A stretch of 64,000 bases of DNA from Takakia lepidozioides (lineage: Eukaryota > Streptophyta > Takakiopsida > Takakiales > Takakiaceae), in contig CM060734.1 in NCBI GenBank assembly GCA_030704615.1, positions 18,972,001 through 19,036,000 of the forward strand, given 5' to 3'. The notes beneath the pieces are model-generated. The model made no database searches. It had not been told where the DNA came from and saw only the letters and a list, made by a program, of their open reading frames with translations. This document shows, piece after piece, positions 43,761-55,271 of the stretch (positions are counted from its first letter, which is position 1; each line of letters opens with the position of its first letter). The translations under genes were made by a program, and so were the position numbers.

Positions 43761-43837
43761 GGGTAGTGTGGTGGTTAAAGGGCAATGAACCAAAAGCACA
43801 AGGTTTAGTGTTCAAATCCTATCAAGTTGTATTGTGG
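43761..43837 (+). repeat. tRNA-derived SINE-like sequence
   Basis: A-box-like TAGTGTGGTGG at 43764-43774 and B-box-like GTGTTCAAATCC at 43808-43819, at the spacing of a tRNA promoter. A short variable body follows. Confidence 0.5.
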
Positions 43838-43970
43838 CAGTGACATGTGTTATTAAATATATATTTTATCGAAGGGTCTGCCAGTGACGTGTGTTATTAA
43901 ATATATATTTTATCGAAGGGTCTGCCAGTGACGTGTGTTATTAAATATATATTTTGTCAAAGGGTCTGCC
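43838..43970. repeat. Three tandem 44-bp units
   Basis: CAGTGACRTGTGTTATTAAA plus TATATATTTTATCGAAGGGTCTGC, three copies in a row starting at 43838, 43882 and 43926. Confidence 0.9.
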
Positions 43971-43975
43971 AGTCC

Positions 43976-44085
43976 GTTGGAAGGTTGGAGTCAGTCCGCT
44001 CATCGGTCTATTGGAGGGTGTGCCCAGTCCGCTCGTCGGTCTGCTGGAGGGTCTGCCCAGTCCGCTAGAAAGTCCGCCGCGGTAG
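43976..44085. repeat. Tandem units of about 40 bp (CCAGTCCGCT)
   Basis: Two to three imperfect copies of CAGTCCGCTCRTCGGTCT followed by a GGAGGGTNTGCC phrase, continuing directly from the 44-bp array. Confidence 0.7.
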
Positions 44086-44740
44086 ATGAACAAGGACTTA
44101 GAAAAATTTCAGAATCTGGCCGACCCGACAAATGGGTGGTGGGCTTATGAGCTCACCCCATGGCCGTACTAGCGGGGCCCATAGGTGCATTGAAGACGCT
44201 AATATTAAAAAATGAAAGGCATAAATAAATCCTCATATATCCACACATTAATTAGATGACCGGTTCACCATTTGACCCCCTTTTTAAAGATTGGCTTAGG
44301 TGGGTGACATCCAACATACATTTATGTAGTTTTGGAACCAACGAAATTGTTTATGAGCAGTTCTTCGTGTGCCCTAACTATTGGGTCTATCGTATATTTT
44401 ATGTCAAGAGAGAAACAACTCTTGCTCAAACCAACGTAAATAAGAGCCATGCTCTCTAGTAAATTTGCTCAAAACATTATTGTGGCTTGATAGCCGTTTT
44501 TGAGCTTGCATATCTAATTTGACATTATGAATTATACATCTAACTATGATGTCAATGCAATATATGATGAATTATATATGTTGACAATGTTGATTGACCG
44601 ATTGTATGCAAAGAAATTACACATCACACATTGATTGTAACTATTAATTAATGTGGTGTTGTCCATTCCCAACGCAAGGACACAATAGCCCTTCAAGATG
44701 AAAGAATACAGTAATGTACATTCGCTTTGACATTTGTAAA

Positions 44741-44778
44741 CCCCCCCCCCCCCCCCCTCCCTCTTTTTTGTGTAGTGA
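44741..44778. mobile_element. Possible CACTA-type terminus with poly-C tract
   Basis: Seventeen C, then TCCCTCTTTTTTGTGTAGTG. Reversed, this reads CACTACACAAAAAAGAGGGA plus a G run, close to the CACTACAGGAAAAGGGGGG start at 48222. It would be the right-hand end of an element lying to the left. No partner end was found. Confidence 0.35.
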
Positions 44779-45491
44779 TTCGCAATGTCGTTTCATTAAT
44801 TTAGACAAAAAATTTGCGTATATTATTATCACCCAAGTCAATTGAGCGTTATTATACTCATTTCATAGCTGAAGAGTAGATGAATGTCGGGTCTAATTTG
44901 ACTAGATGTGGAATATGTATCTACCACTTAGTACCTTAGAACAATGTTCATGTTTGAGGTATAGTTAGCGAAGAATCCAAAATAATGAGTATGTAGTACA
45001 TATGTACCTCTATAGTACATTTTGTTAGTTTGCCCTAAAAATGGACAACTATTTTGTGAGTAGTGAGTAGAAGTGTTTTTATTTTTTTATTTTTATTTTT
45101 CCAAAATCGCTGGCGGGCCACATGGTGAGAATAACGAGGTGGCAGGGCTAGAAAAGTGGCTATATTCCAGGTGGCACGTTTTAACTGGTCCACGTCTACA
45201 AAAGTAGGCTCCTAATTCTCAACTATTGGTGCTTTTTGGCGAAATTTTTGGGTTTTACCCCCCGTAATTCCATTGTACAAGTAGCTGACCCATTTTTCAG
45301 TTCTAAATCTGACGATTTTTTGCCAGAAAATAAAACACTGGTGAGTAGTGACCTCTCACCAAATTGCTACGAAGCGTCGGCACAATTGGCACAAAATTTC
45401 AGTGCAAATAAGGTTGAAAAAAACATTTTATAGAATGTTGGATATTTAAAATTGACAATCCCAACAATAACAGCCCAAATATGATAACTCG
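44779..45491. other. Intergenic sequence
   Basis: No gene or repeat recognised. Confidence 0.45.

Positions 45492-45531
<40 letters not shown>
45492..45531. repeat. (AT)n(AC)n microsatellite
   Basis: About 24 nt of AT repeats followed by about 14 nt of AC repeats. Confidence 0.95.
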
Positions 45532-45630
45532 AGATGGTAGAATGGTGAGAGAAGAGATAAATTTATACTAAGAGATAAAAGAGCATGTAGATCACGACTA
45601 CATAGTCTAAACAATTAGTAAGCTAATACT

Positions 45631-46430
45631 TACTATTCCCCATAGCCATTCATCTACCTCCATGTTTAGATCATATGTTCTACTTTGGAATTGGCCTTCA
45701 AACCTGTGGATGGCAACCTACATTTCATTCATTCTAGTCTTCATGTAGTTCAAAGCGTGACTTTCATTCATCATGATCCTTCTATATTTCTAGAATTCAC
45801 TTTACAATTTACTCCATTTGTACATAATTTAGCCCTATTTGTCAAATGTGGTATTATCTTCTCACTCTACTTTTGGAGTGTCCCATGACCTTGTGCTTGG
45901 TGCCTCATAAGGCCCCGGCTCCACCTGCCGGTTAGCTAGTGGGGCAGTAGCTGAGGCTACCGCGCTTGTTAGCTAGCAGGTCTGGCAGCCCGAACTATTA
46001 TTTTTTTGCGACCCAGTTAACAAACTGCGCGCGACAGTTTGTTAGCGGGCAGGTGCGGCTGCCGCCCAATTTCCTGCCAGACCTGCTAGCTAACAGGCGA
46101 GGTAGCCTCAGCTACTGCCCCACTAGCTAACCGGCAGGTGGAGCCGGGGCCTTATGAGGCACCAAACACAAGGTCATGGGACACTCCAAAAGTAGAGTGA
46201 GAAGATAATACCACATTTGACAAATATGGCTAAAATATGTACAAAATTGTCAAGTGAGTTCTAGAATAATAGAAGGATCATGATGAATCAAAGTCACGCT
46301 CTGAACTACATAAAGACTAGAACGAATGAAATGTAGGTTGCCATCCATAGGTTTGAAGGCCAATTCCAAAGTAGAACATATGATCTAAACGTGGAGGTAG
46401 ATGAATAGCAGCTATATTGGGGAATAGTAA
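45631..46430. repeat. 800-bp inverted repeat with a near-perfect inner core
   Basis: The arms run from TACTATTCCCC (45631) and its reverse complement GGGGAATAGTA (46430) to an 85-nt centre (45989-46073). The inner arms (about 45899-45988 and 46074-46165), starting GGTGCCTCATAAGGCCCCGG, are nearly identical; the outer arms have small indels. The centre contains a second small hairpin (GTTAACAAACTG / CAGTTTGTTAGC). No transposase frame. It may be a foldback transposon, or a 240-bp GGCCCCGG-ended MITE inside an older inverted duplication. Confidence 0.9.
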
Positions 46431-46432
46431 AT

Positions 46433-46578
46433 GATCCTTCTATAATTCTAGAATTCACTTGACAAATATTTACTCCATTTGTACATATTTTAGCCCTATT
46501 TGTCAAATGTGGTATTATCTTCCCACTCTATTTTTGGAGTGTCCCATGACAGGCTTGTGCTTGGTGCCTCATAACAAA
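46433..46578. repeat. Third, direct copy of the inverted-repeat arm
   Basis: GATCCTTCTATAATTCTAGA through GGTGCCTCATAA repeats 45776-45910 in the same orientation but lacks the GGCCCCGG core, so it shows a version of the arm without the inner element. Confidence 0.8.
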
Positions 46579-47189
46579 AACAAATAACAACCACTATATT
46601 TTCAGCAGCTAATAGATGGCTCAATGCCAGTTTGGGTACAGCTAAGGTCGCCTTATAAATGGTTGCGGTCCACCTTCCAAATGGCAAACAAAAGGCCGTA
46701 GTTTCTTCGGATGAGGTGACACCATAATTTGCGTGGCAAGAGTCTTCTTCCTATTGACATCTATTTAATTAGCCAACCCATAAAAAGCTGTAGCCAAGTC
46801 AATTGGTCATAGGGGACTTTCCAGTCATTGATGGGAACGATTTGGACAACTGCATTGCTCCAGTTACGGCCATCAAACAAAAAGCACGCCATAATATGTG
46901 CTTGCTTCAGTAGGTGTCAACCTTTTTTACAACCACTACTACTTTTTAAACTATGTGTTTTTTTATAAAAAAATTTAATCTTCATTAAATTAGTTTATAT
47001 GTATATTCTTCAACCATCCAGAAAATCATCATTTTGAGCTGCTAGTTGCTACAGTTTTATAAATAGTTTGACAGAAATTTTGTGTTTTCAGCCCCTAGTA
47101 TGTACACTTTTAAATGAGGAGATTTATTTTGGTTGGGGCCTGCGGTTTGGGAGATCTCAACGCTACAAACTGCAAACAAACAAACAGCC
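46579..47189. other. Intergenic sequence
   Basis: No gene recognised; CTGCGGTTTGGGAGATCTCA at 47138 matches the end of the 47447/57250 repeat. Confidence 0.45.
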
Positions 47190-47370
47190 TTGCTTCATAT
47201 ATTGACTAGGGGAGCCTGTGCCGTTGGCCCAAGTGTCCAGTACTGTCATGTAAGCCCAAGTGCAATCTCCTATGTATCCAAGTGCAACCTCTAGGCCCTA
47301 GGGTAGCATGTGCCGTTGGCCCAAGTGTCCAAAGTCATCTAAGTCATCTAAGTCTAATCATTTTTTTTTT

Positions 47371-47450
47371 CCACAGAGACTACGACCAGATTTGAACCAG
47401 AGACCTTTTCCTTGATATCTCTTCTATCGAGGCTCCAACCATTGTCCCAG
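47371..47450 (-). repeat. tRNA-derived SINE (minus orientation)
   Basis: On the minus strand GGGACAATGGTTGGAGCCTC leads to GGTTCAAATCTGG (B box, 47386-47398) and a CTCTGTGGAAAAAAAAA tail. Two direct relatives lie at 55736-55820 and 55862-55950. Confidence 0.65.
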
Positions 47451-47640
47451 GAATGCCCACTTCGCTATTTTCCGTGAATTTCCAGCGACCAAAAGTACCT
47501 GGAATTCCACATCTCCCACACCGCAAGTCCAAAAATTATGAGACCAAGCCCGTGCACCTCTCCTCGTCGAGGGTTTTCCAATGGTACCAAGCACCAGGGC
47601 TGGGGCCTCGCGGTTTCGGACATCTCAACGTGACAAAACA
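47447..47640. repeat. Dispersed repeat, copy 1 (with 57250-57455)
   Basis: CCAGGAATGCCCACTTCGCT ... TTTCCAGCGACC ... GAGGGTTTTCCAATGGTACC ... CGGTTTCGGACATCTCAACG recurs at 57250-57455 with few changes. Identity of the family is unknown. Confidence 0.8.
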
Positions 47641-48221
47641 AAACAAAACAAAACAAATGCCTCGCTTCATATATTGACTAGGGTAGCATGTGCCGTTGGC
47701 CCAAGTGTCCAGTGTCATCTACGCCCAAGGGTCCACTGTCATCTACGACCAAATGTAATATCTTCTATGTATCCCAGTGCGTCTTCTATGTCGAGGCCCA
47801 AGTGCGAACTCTAGGGTAGCATGTGCCTTTAGGGCCCATGTGTGTGAAGAATTGAAATCTAAGACCAAGTACAATTTCATATGTATCCCAGTGCGTCTCC
47901 TATGTTGAGGCCCAAGTGCGACCTCGAGTGTAGCCTACGCCTTTGGCTTATGTGTGAAGAATTGAAATCTAAGACCAAGTGCAATTTCCTATGTAGGCAA
48001 GTGCGTCTCCTAAACTTATGGTCTAACCCTCCCTTTCAAAATCTAAGCCTACACCAATCTAATGGAAAGTGGGTCCGAAAACAACAACTACAGATCTACT
48101 CTATCTTCTTCCCTTGGCAAGATACCCTCAACAAAAAGAGATTGAAACATAGCATTCTTCCAATGCATATGTTCATGACTTTGGGAGGACTGTCTTGCCA
48201 TTGAGTAGCGAACGATCAATA

Positions 48222-48500
48222 CACTACAGGAAAAGGGGGGGGTTAGCGACGTCGCTAAAGCCCCCTTTTGGGCGGGGTAGAAGCCCCATATTGCAATGCC
48301 CGGGCGTCGCAGTGGTTATTGTCGCTAATTTGCGACGTAGGGGGTCGCTAGGTAATGCCGGGGCGACTTGCGACGCCGGCGCGATTTGTGACCCCCGGAC
48401 GTCGCAAAAAAAATTTAAAAAAAAATAAAAATAAAAATTGTTTATTTATCTGTGATGTCGCATTAACGACGCCCCGGACGTCGCAGTTTAGGGGGGGTAC
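48222..48500 (+). mobile_element. 5' terminus of a CACTA-type transposon
   Basis: CACTACAGGAAAAGGGGGGG is the classic En/Spm terminal motif. Subterminal repeats follow: TTAGCGACGTCGCTAA, GCGACGCC, GACGTCGCA in both orientations, up to about 48490. No matching TTTTCCTGTAGTG end and no transposase were found in the window, so this may be a truncated copy. Confidence 0.6.
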
Positions 48501-48714
48501 ATTTGTTTAGGTGGGAAAATTCGAACTTCAAAATTCGAATTTAAATTTGAAATTCAAAAACTTGTTGACCATTGGTTTTGTTCAATGACAATACGTTCAT
48601 TGTTCTGCATATATTAGGCATACTTTCGAAGACACTACAGACTAACCAACACACCTACAATACATCTAAGCATCATTAAAGCAGTCTAAGTATATATGTG
48701 CATATCAAGACTAG

Positions 48715-48760
48715 GGCTTCGCGTTGCTCCGTACTACTAGCGACGAATTCTGAGAACAAT
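48715..48760. repeat. Dispersed 45-bp repeat (with 53797-53841)
   Basis: ACTAGGGCTTCGCGTTGCTC CG, then ACTACTAGCGACGAATT, nearly identical at 53797. It resembles a conserved end of an unidentified element. Confidence 0.75.
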
Positions 48761-50333
48761 GATTCTTTTGATTGGAAACATATGTTATTCATTGTTTGAT
48801 GCAGCTACCTCTATCGATGCCCAAGAAGTGAGGGGGAGTTGAACCCCATTTTCTGTATTTTTCCCTTTGTTTAGCATTTGTTTCGTCCGGACGAGAAGTC
48901 GGTTATTTATATCTTTTCCATCACTCATGATTTTGTTTCTCAACATTTAGTTGTATTGTCTTAATAACAAATGATTGTATTGATAAAAGATAATTGTCTT
49001 GATAAAAAATGATCATCTTTTCAACTTCTGAGAACAATGATTTCTTTGATTGAAAATATATACTATTCGAAAAATACTAGTAAATAAAATATAACATAGG
49101 CATATGATCTTATGGTACTCTGTCTAGGTTTAGGTGACCTCTTGTCCTCGATCCCTTGTTCTTTTTTTACCGTTTCACCTTCTATTTGTAAAGATTTATG
49201 GGCGTCTGCTCCCCTTCTTTTTAAGAAATTTAATAAAAGTAAAGAACAGTGTAAAAACTTACAGATTCGGCAGTGATAAGTTCAGAATTCATCTTTTTCT
49301 TTTTCTTTTTTCCTTAAAAGAAACCTGGGAGGGACAACCCATAATTACATTACTGACGCACTTGAAAGTTGGATGTCTCTGTCAACAGACAATCAAACCT
49401 CTGCTCTACACAATTGGAAGATATGACAATTGTTCATATTCACTTCATGAGAAGTAGCAGTCACCAACTGCCCATCTCCCCCAAAACCCTTTAATTCTTC
49501 TCTTCATCCACAAGGCAAAATTGTACACTCAGACCACACCTACCAATTCACATGGACAAAGCTATTTATAAAACCATATCTTACAGGTCCTACAGTCCAA
49601 GTTCTCTTACAACATGGATCTCTGTAGTTCATCAATTTTGGCTGGTCTGAAACAGAGTCACAGTCGCAATATGCCCATTCTTCATGACCTGCAGCAAATC
49701 ATACCAGAGAACCGCCATGGTCAATATAGAAGCAATGAGACCAACAAGAGCATGGACTATCTAGGCAGCCACAACCCTGGCAGTGTGGGGACAGTGTAAG
49801 CCATTGATGCTTGCTGAAGCCATAGAACCAGAACAAGAGCACAGCTTAACACCACATACCTCAAGGGCTATGTGGCGATAACCATACACAAATGTAGGAC
49901 CAAAGGGGTTGCTGACAGAGCCTTGAGTCTGGATTGCAGGATGAAGTCAAGCACCTGACCATCGAACAGGATGTCAATGAGAAAAAGAGTTGTAAAAGTA
50001 ATCACCACAGAGTGTTATGCGGGGTCGTGGATCAGAGGCTGAATGTATTACCATCGGATCCACCTATCAACAACCCAGTCACTGGTTGGCCAGATACAAG
50101 CACAAGCCATGCCTCTTCACCTCTCCTTTCCAATGGCTAATTATGGTGAAAAGTTTGATATAGCTCGTGACCTCTGTGATTTTTAAGTAGACAATAGGCA
50201 GCTGCACTCAAGGAGTACACCTATTAAAACCACACAGACAAACACACACTCTCTCTCCCTCAGCTAAACGTAAAGCTTTGGGTCTCACTAAGTTTTCCAC
50301 TGCAGAGGGATTAATGTTGAAGTTAAAAGGACC
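48761..50333. other. Intergenic sequence
   Basis: No convincing gene; a 107-codon frame at 49134-49457 has no recognisable domains. Confidence 0.45.
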
Positions 50334-50790
50334 ATGCTTTGTAGCGTTATTAGGCCCGCCTACAACTCTACTGTGTGGGTCCACAATTCCAACCATACTG
50401 CATCTCTAGGATCTATTCAGGTCGCGGTGCTCAAAGAAAGCATGTCGGGTTGTTCTAGAACAGCTAATGTGGTTGTTCGGGGCGAGTTTGGCATACCTCC
50501 CTTAAGCTCTCAATGTGACCAATTAAGGTCAGAGGTGGGGTCAGAAGTTAAGCATAAAACTTCCCTGAACTTGTTTCCAGTGTGTGACATGGGCGAGGAC
50601 CTTAATAACGATCTCAAGGGCCTACCTACCCACAGTACCAGACTGAAATTTAAAATCAGGGCGGGAGGCCTACCTTCGAACAATAAACAGATGCAGAGAT
50701 TAGGAAGAGGAGATTGGAATTGCCCGATGTGCGGGCAACCTGAAAACAATATCCATTTTCTGATATTTGCTCATAGGTCTCGAAAGCCTC
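50334..50790 (+). pseudogene. Possible retroelement zinc-binding (RVT) fragment
   Basis: The frame contains LNNDLKGLPTHSTRLKFKIR, AGGLPSNNKQ and CPMCGQPENNIHFLIFAH. The last block resembles the CPxCG ... EN..H zinc motif that ends many non-LTR retrotransposon polymerases, though of a different clade from the LINEs at 3190-9850, and the final Cys is replaced. Nothing of a polymerase is nearby. It could also be a host zinc-ribbon fragment. Confidence 0.35.
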
Positions 50791-50950
50791 CATCTCGCGC
50801 CCCTGCAAGCATCGCACTCCACGACACCACATCTCTTTCAGCCATAGTGTTGAACACTCCCTCTTTGCATTCCTCGATGCACCCACATTTGGCATACATG
50901 TCCACCATGGCAGTGTTCAAAATGACATTTGGTAATCTGACATGCATTCA
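50750..50950 (-). pseudogene. PPR repeat fragment
   Basis: On the minus strand NVILNTAMVDMYAKCGCIEE, VFNTMAERDVVSW and SAMLAGARDGG follow each other. These are hallmark strings of PLS-class pentatricopeptide repeat proteins (organelle RNA editing or processing). Only about one and a half repeats remain, without start or C-terminal domain. It is a dispersed pseudogene piece. Confidence 0.7.
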
Positions 50951-52060
50951 CCTTTTTGCCTCGATTGTCCCATCATTGGCTGGGGTCAGAAAAGTATTCA
51001 TTCCACAACTTCTTCTCGTCTTTGTTACCTGTTTCTAGATACTTTCCTGTTGTTACATTGGCAGTATCATGTCAAAGTCACTCCAAACTATCAAAGATTC
51101 ATTCAACCAGCCAACTTGCAAAATTCAAAATGACAATTTAGGGCCAATTCTGATAAGAGGGAAAAACAGGGTGAAATGTATTGAAGAAGGTGCCATGAAG
51201 GTTCATGAGCACTGCCCTGATTTTATCAATTGTGTCGTTGCTGCTGCGGCTTCCAGTTGACCATCTACCCAAGTAGGTTTTTTGTAGCTATCCTTCCACA
51301 GGGAATCATAGGTAATCTGGAGCTTGAAATCCGGCCCTCTTGGATAAATCTGGACCCACACTATATCCTTGCTCCTTCAGCTATCCATGCCTCTGCAGAA
51401 ATCATGCATACATCCTTGTCTTGCTGCTAGCAACTGACAATGACAGCCTAGAATTGTTCCAGCAAACAACCCTAACCCAATCATACTTATCACACTAGTT
51501 CTGTTTTTCAATACCTTCCACATTGGCAGTAACATCTCAAAATCACTCCAAAACCACCATAGATCCACCAACGAGCTAACTTGCAGAATTTAACATGAAA
51601 GTTAGGGACGATTATGATAATAGGGTGAAATGTGTTGAAAAAGTTGAATCTGGACCCACACTCTATCCCTGCTCCTTTAGCATCCATACCTCTGCACAAA
51701 TCATGCATACATCTTTGTCTTGCTGCTAGCAGCTAACAAAGACAGCCTAGAATTGTTCCAGCAAACACCCCAACCCTACTTATCACACTAGTTCCTATGC
51801 TGACTTCCGACTGCTTCCAACATGGATTCGCCTTTTTGCCTCGATTTTTCCACCATTGAGTGGGATCGGAAACATATTCATTCTAGAGCTTCTCCTCGTC
51901 TCTGTTATCTGTTTTTCGATACTTTCCTGTTAACATGTCAAAATCACTCCAAAACCACCATGGATCCACCAACAAACTAACTTGCAGAATTCAACTTGAA
52001 AATTTATGGACACTCTGATAACAGGCAAAAACAGGCTGAAATGTGTTGAAAAAAATGCCT
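50946..52060. repeat. Degenerate tandem duplication of about 400-450 bp
   Basis: TTTTTGCCTCGATTNTCC occurs at 50952 and 51835; TCACTCCAAANCNNCCATAGATC at 51070, 51540 and 51945; CTGCTGCTAGCANCTNACAA at 51423 and 51722. The copies have internal deletions. Confidence 0.8.
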
Positions 52061-52307
52061 TCATTAGCAGTGTCTTGTTCTATTGGTTGCGCTGGTGCCG
52101 TTGCTGAACTTCTAGTTGACCATCTACCCACGCAGATTTCTTGTAGCTATGGATCCACAGGGAATTAGAAGTAATCGAAAAGTTTTTGGATAAACAATGT
52201 CAAACATCCTTATGTTATAGACCTCATCATCTTGGATATTGTAGAGGGGTTGTAATCTCTCAGAGTGTATCGCCCCCAAGAGACTCCGTCTGTTTTTGGA
52301 ATGCGTA

Positions 52308-52657
52308 TGTAAAGTTAATTTTGCCTGTAATGTGAATTTATAACTAGGACATAATTAGTTTTATATATTGACAGTTGGGGTGGCCCAAATGCCAAACTAG
52401 GGATCAAGAACTTTTCGGAGGTGGCCTCATGGAAGTCGCTATGAGGCCCAGCTTTCTCGAATTAAGCCTCACCGTTTGGTTATGGCATCGTAGTGTGGAT
52501 TCCAACAGGACGGGGTACACTTGGTTTAATTGATTTTATGAGGGCTGATTCCTTATGAATATTGAGTGAGATTTATCTATTGTGGCAAACTAGTTTATTG
52601 TGTGTTGTGTGGTTTGGACCCTGATGTAGTTGTGTAACGATACATATACGCACGACA
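52308..52657 (+). mobile_element. Solo terminal repeat of the split-repeat retroelement family
   Basis: TGTAAAGTT ... CACGACA, 350 bp. The first two thirds match repeat A (TTTATATATTGACAG, AGCCTCACCG, TATGGCATCGTAGTGTGGAT) and the end matches repeat B (TTGTGTGGTTTGGACC, GATGTAGTTGTGTAACGATA). It is a diverged A-B unit, as expected from recombination between A1 and A2. Flanking 5-mers (GCGTA / GTTGG) do not match. Confidence 0.8.
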
Positions 52658-53585
52658 GTTGGATGAAAATATGACATGTTTCATCTTCTGAAACAATTAT
52701 ACAAAGGTTTCAAATGGAATATAAGTAATGGAACAAACATCGCTCTTAAATCTGTGGGTCGATTAAAATATTGTCGACTTCATGTGGAGTCTAAGACTTA
52801 AAGATCAGCAACCGGGTTGGAACCTTAAGAGGTCTGCAGTTAGTCTGGAAAGTCATTTTAGAGTTACTATAGAACCGATGACTATGTGAAAGAAAGAAAG
52901 AGATAGACAAAGATGTGACTCAAGTAGACAACCACCTTTGCTAGTGTACATCAAACATTGAGCACCTAGAATCTGCTTATTTATGATTGTGGTTTGATGT
53001 TTCAAGAGTACAAGTTATGCAACAAAATGGCACTAAATTATATATAATTTGAGTATTTCATAATTGCATATATACTAACTGGAGTGTCTGTTCTTGCTAA
53101 GTAGTAGCACTAGTTAGAGATTATACATATGAGATGTCATCATAAAGCTGAAACAGTAAAAAGATCTGATAGTTTAGAAGCTGCAAATCTATATTGGATT
53201 ACTTGTTTTTCGAGCAGAAACTGTCAAGCCTTTAATTCAAGTGTTATTGTAGTCGTTGTATTTCTAGATCATGCGGGTTGAGTCTTAAGATATGTTTGAC
53301 AAATGTTCATGCGTGGTGTGTAAATCTTGAGAGGTTACCAAGGATGACGAAGTGCTGGTGACAACATGCACAAATGACTCTACGGGTGATATTTCTCAAG
53401 TACTACGATGGTGCTCTAATGCATGTAACTTAGACACTATGAAGAATGATATGTGCATTGTATTGTTTTATCTTCCATTGTAGCAATACTGTGCATCAAG
53501 ACCTTAGACTAACGGTTGACCATGAGTGGAATTCAGAGCGATATTTTGCACTATATGTTATGTATGATGCCTCCCGAAGGAAACA
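52658..53585. other. Intergenic sequence
   Basis: AT-rich, no feature recognised. Confidence 0.45.
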
Positions 53586-53738
53586 TAAATTATGGTGTCT
53601 CTTGACCCCGAAGCGCTACTGCCTTCCAACAGGAAGGTGGACACCTTTGTGACACCAATCGGTGGATTGAACCCACAACCACTTCCGAGGTGGTATGTGC
53701 CCATTACCACTGGGCTACAACTTGGTTGTCATTTGAAC
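53586..53738 (-). repeat. tRNA-derived SINE (minus orientation)
   Basis: On the minus strand TAGCCCAGTGGTAATGG (A box, 53701-53717) and GGGTTCAATCC (B box, 53664-53674) are about 38 bp apart, an intact internal RNA polymerase III promoter layout. The remainder of the tRNA cloverleaf is not preserved, so I call a SINE head and not a tRNA gene. Confidence 0.7.
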
Positions 53739-53796
53739 TACATAAGATTGTGGTTAACATGTAGAGTACACCTCCATCAAACTCCTATAAATTTGA

Positions 53797-53841
53797 TACT
53801 AGGGCTTCGCGTTGCTCCGCACTACTAGCGACGAATTTTGA
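53797..53841. repeat. Dispersed 45-bp repeat, second copy
   Basis: Matches 48715-48760. Confidence 0.75.
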
Positions 53842-54344
53842 GTACTATGTTCAATTTTCAGAAAAAAAAAAACGGGGTCATCCCTACACTATGGTATATG
53901 TACATACATCCCGTATTTCATTGTTTTGCGGGGGGTTGGTATCAACAGAGAGACAGACATTGGAAGCTGTGCGTTCTGCATTTCTAGAGCCACTAGTGCC
54001 TTGCCAGGCTGATACCGTGCATCCCCAAAAAGTAACCTTGCAACCAAAGATTCAAGACTGTGACAAGGGCTGAGTAGTTGGACGAGTGTGACAGGTGTGA
54101 GGCTGAAAACCTTTGTCAAAACAGTGAAGGAAGTACGTCTGCACACAGAGGGATTCAAATAGCCTTTTGTTCAAATAGTTGGAGGGCCTCCATCCCACAC
54201 CCATGATGGACATATCCTGCTATCATCTTGTTCAGCCTGCTTATTGTATATCGATGATGTCAGAATGGACCTCTTTGCCCCTTTCCAAATCTCTAAGGCT
54301 GGCACATGCATGTAAAACGGAAATGAATGTGACTCTGTCAGGCA

Positions 54345-54700
54345 TCATCGTTTCTCATTGCACTTGCTCACCCACCCACCCAAAATGGACCTCTTTACCA
54401 CACCCCAAAGCTTGGCATATCCTTCTATCATTATAATGCACGTAAACATATCTGATTCGGGCATTTTGTCAAACACTTGGAGTGCATCCACGATGCTCCC
54501 ACACTTGGCATACATTTTAACATGGGTACTAAATAGAAAAATATTTGGCTTGCATCCACTTTGGACAATGTGGGCATGCACCTGCTTTCCCTCAGCCATT
54601 TCATGTTGATACACTCCTGCAAGATTGAGACATAAGTGTTGGAATTTGCATGAATGCCCTAGAAGTGCAAAGCCCTTTTTAGTCGTCCTGCCTTACACAA
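54345..54700 (-). pseudogene. PPR repeat fragment
   Basis: The minus strand reads NSNTYVSILQEC, then after a frameshift near 54605 MAEGKQVHAHIVQSG, NIFLFSTHVKMYAKCGSIVD, ALQVFDKMPESD and MIEGYAKL. This is about three PLS-type PPR motifs, the GK.VH.H...G and MYAKCG signatures being diagnostic. There is no start codon region, no E/DYW domain and at least one frameshift, so it is a gene fragment. Large PPR families are typical of land plants. Confidence 0.85.
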
Positions 54701-55271
54701 CATCTTCACATCCCTGGTAGTGCCAAATGAGTTTTGTTTACCCCCTCTCTTTGTTCTCTTTTGAGTGCAGTGGTGATACCCCTGCAACTAGTCTGATGTC
54801 CAACCAGTGACTGTGCCTGATTCAACCCTGTCATCCTGCATGACTGTGAACTATTTTTTACAAACCTTACACTCCAACAAAGATAATGTCTCAAAGCTCC
54901 TTGAATATAGCCTATTTTCATTAGGACAGGCTTATTGGTACATAGCAATGGAGTTACAAAACTACAATAGTCATCTTTAGGAATAAACTGTACAATCTCT
55001 ATTTGTTCAGGTTTGACCCTTGGATGATCATCAGAACCATACCAATTGTACTCTTCGCCTGGAAATCCATGGCGCACATCAGCATTAAGACTATCTCCAG
55101 ATTGTGCTTGACGTTGCATCACAGTAGCTAGCTCTGCTTACACCCAAAGAGGGTCCAACCATTTCTCAATCCCAACTACTTCCTTTGTAGCCTCATGTCT
55201 GAAGTCTGGCGATCTTGGATTTTTCTGTGAAAACCGTGAGTGGATAGCTGATACAGCATACAGCGGGCTAT
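54701..55271. other. Sequence upstream of the hAT remnant
   Basis: No clear feature; it may include degraded N-terminal transposase sequence. Confidence 0.35.

Larger units (their letters stand above)
47190..48020. repeat. Degenerate repeats of GGCCCAAGTGTCCA / CCTATGTATCCCAGTGCG
   Basis: Blocks at 47190-47345 and 47665-48010 repeat the phrases TTCATATATTGACTAGGG, GTGCCGTTGGCCCAAGTGTC and TATGTATCCCAGTGCGTC. The same phrases occur inverted at 56040-56180. Probably SINE or MITE tails amplified in tandem. Confidence 0.65.

Noticed and set aside
43761-43837. Functional tRNA gene
   Set aside because: Only A- and B-box-like sequences are present; acceptor and anticodon stems do not pair.
50334-51038. 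A 234-codon frame as an intact host gene
   Set aside because: No start context or complete domain; part looks like a retroelement zinc motif and part is antisense to a PPR fragment.
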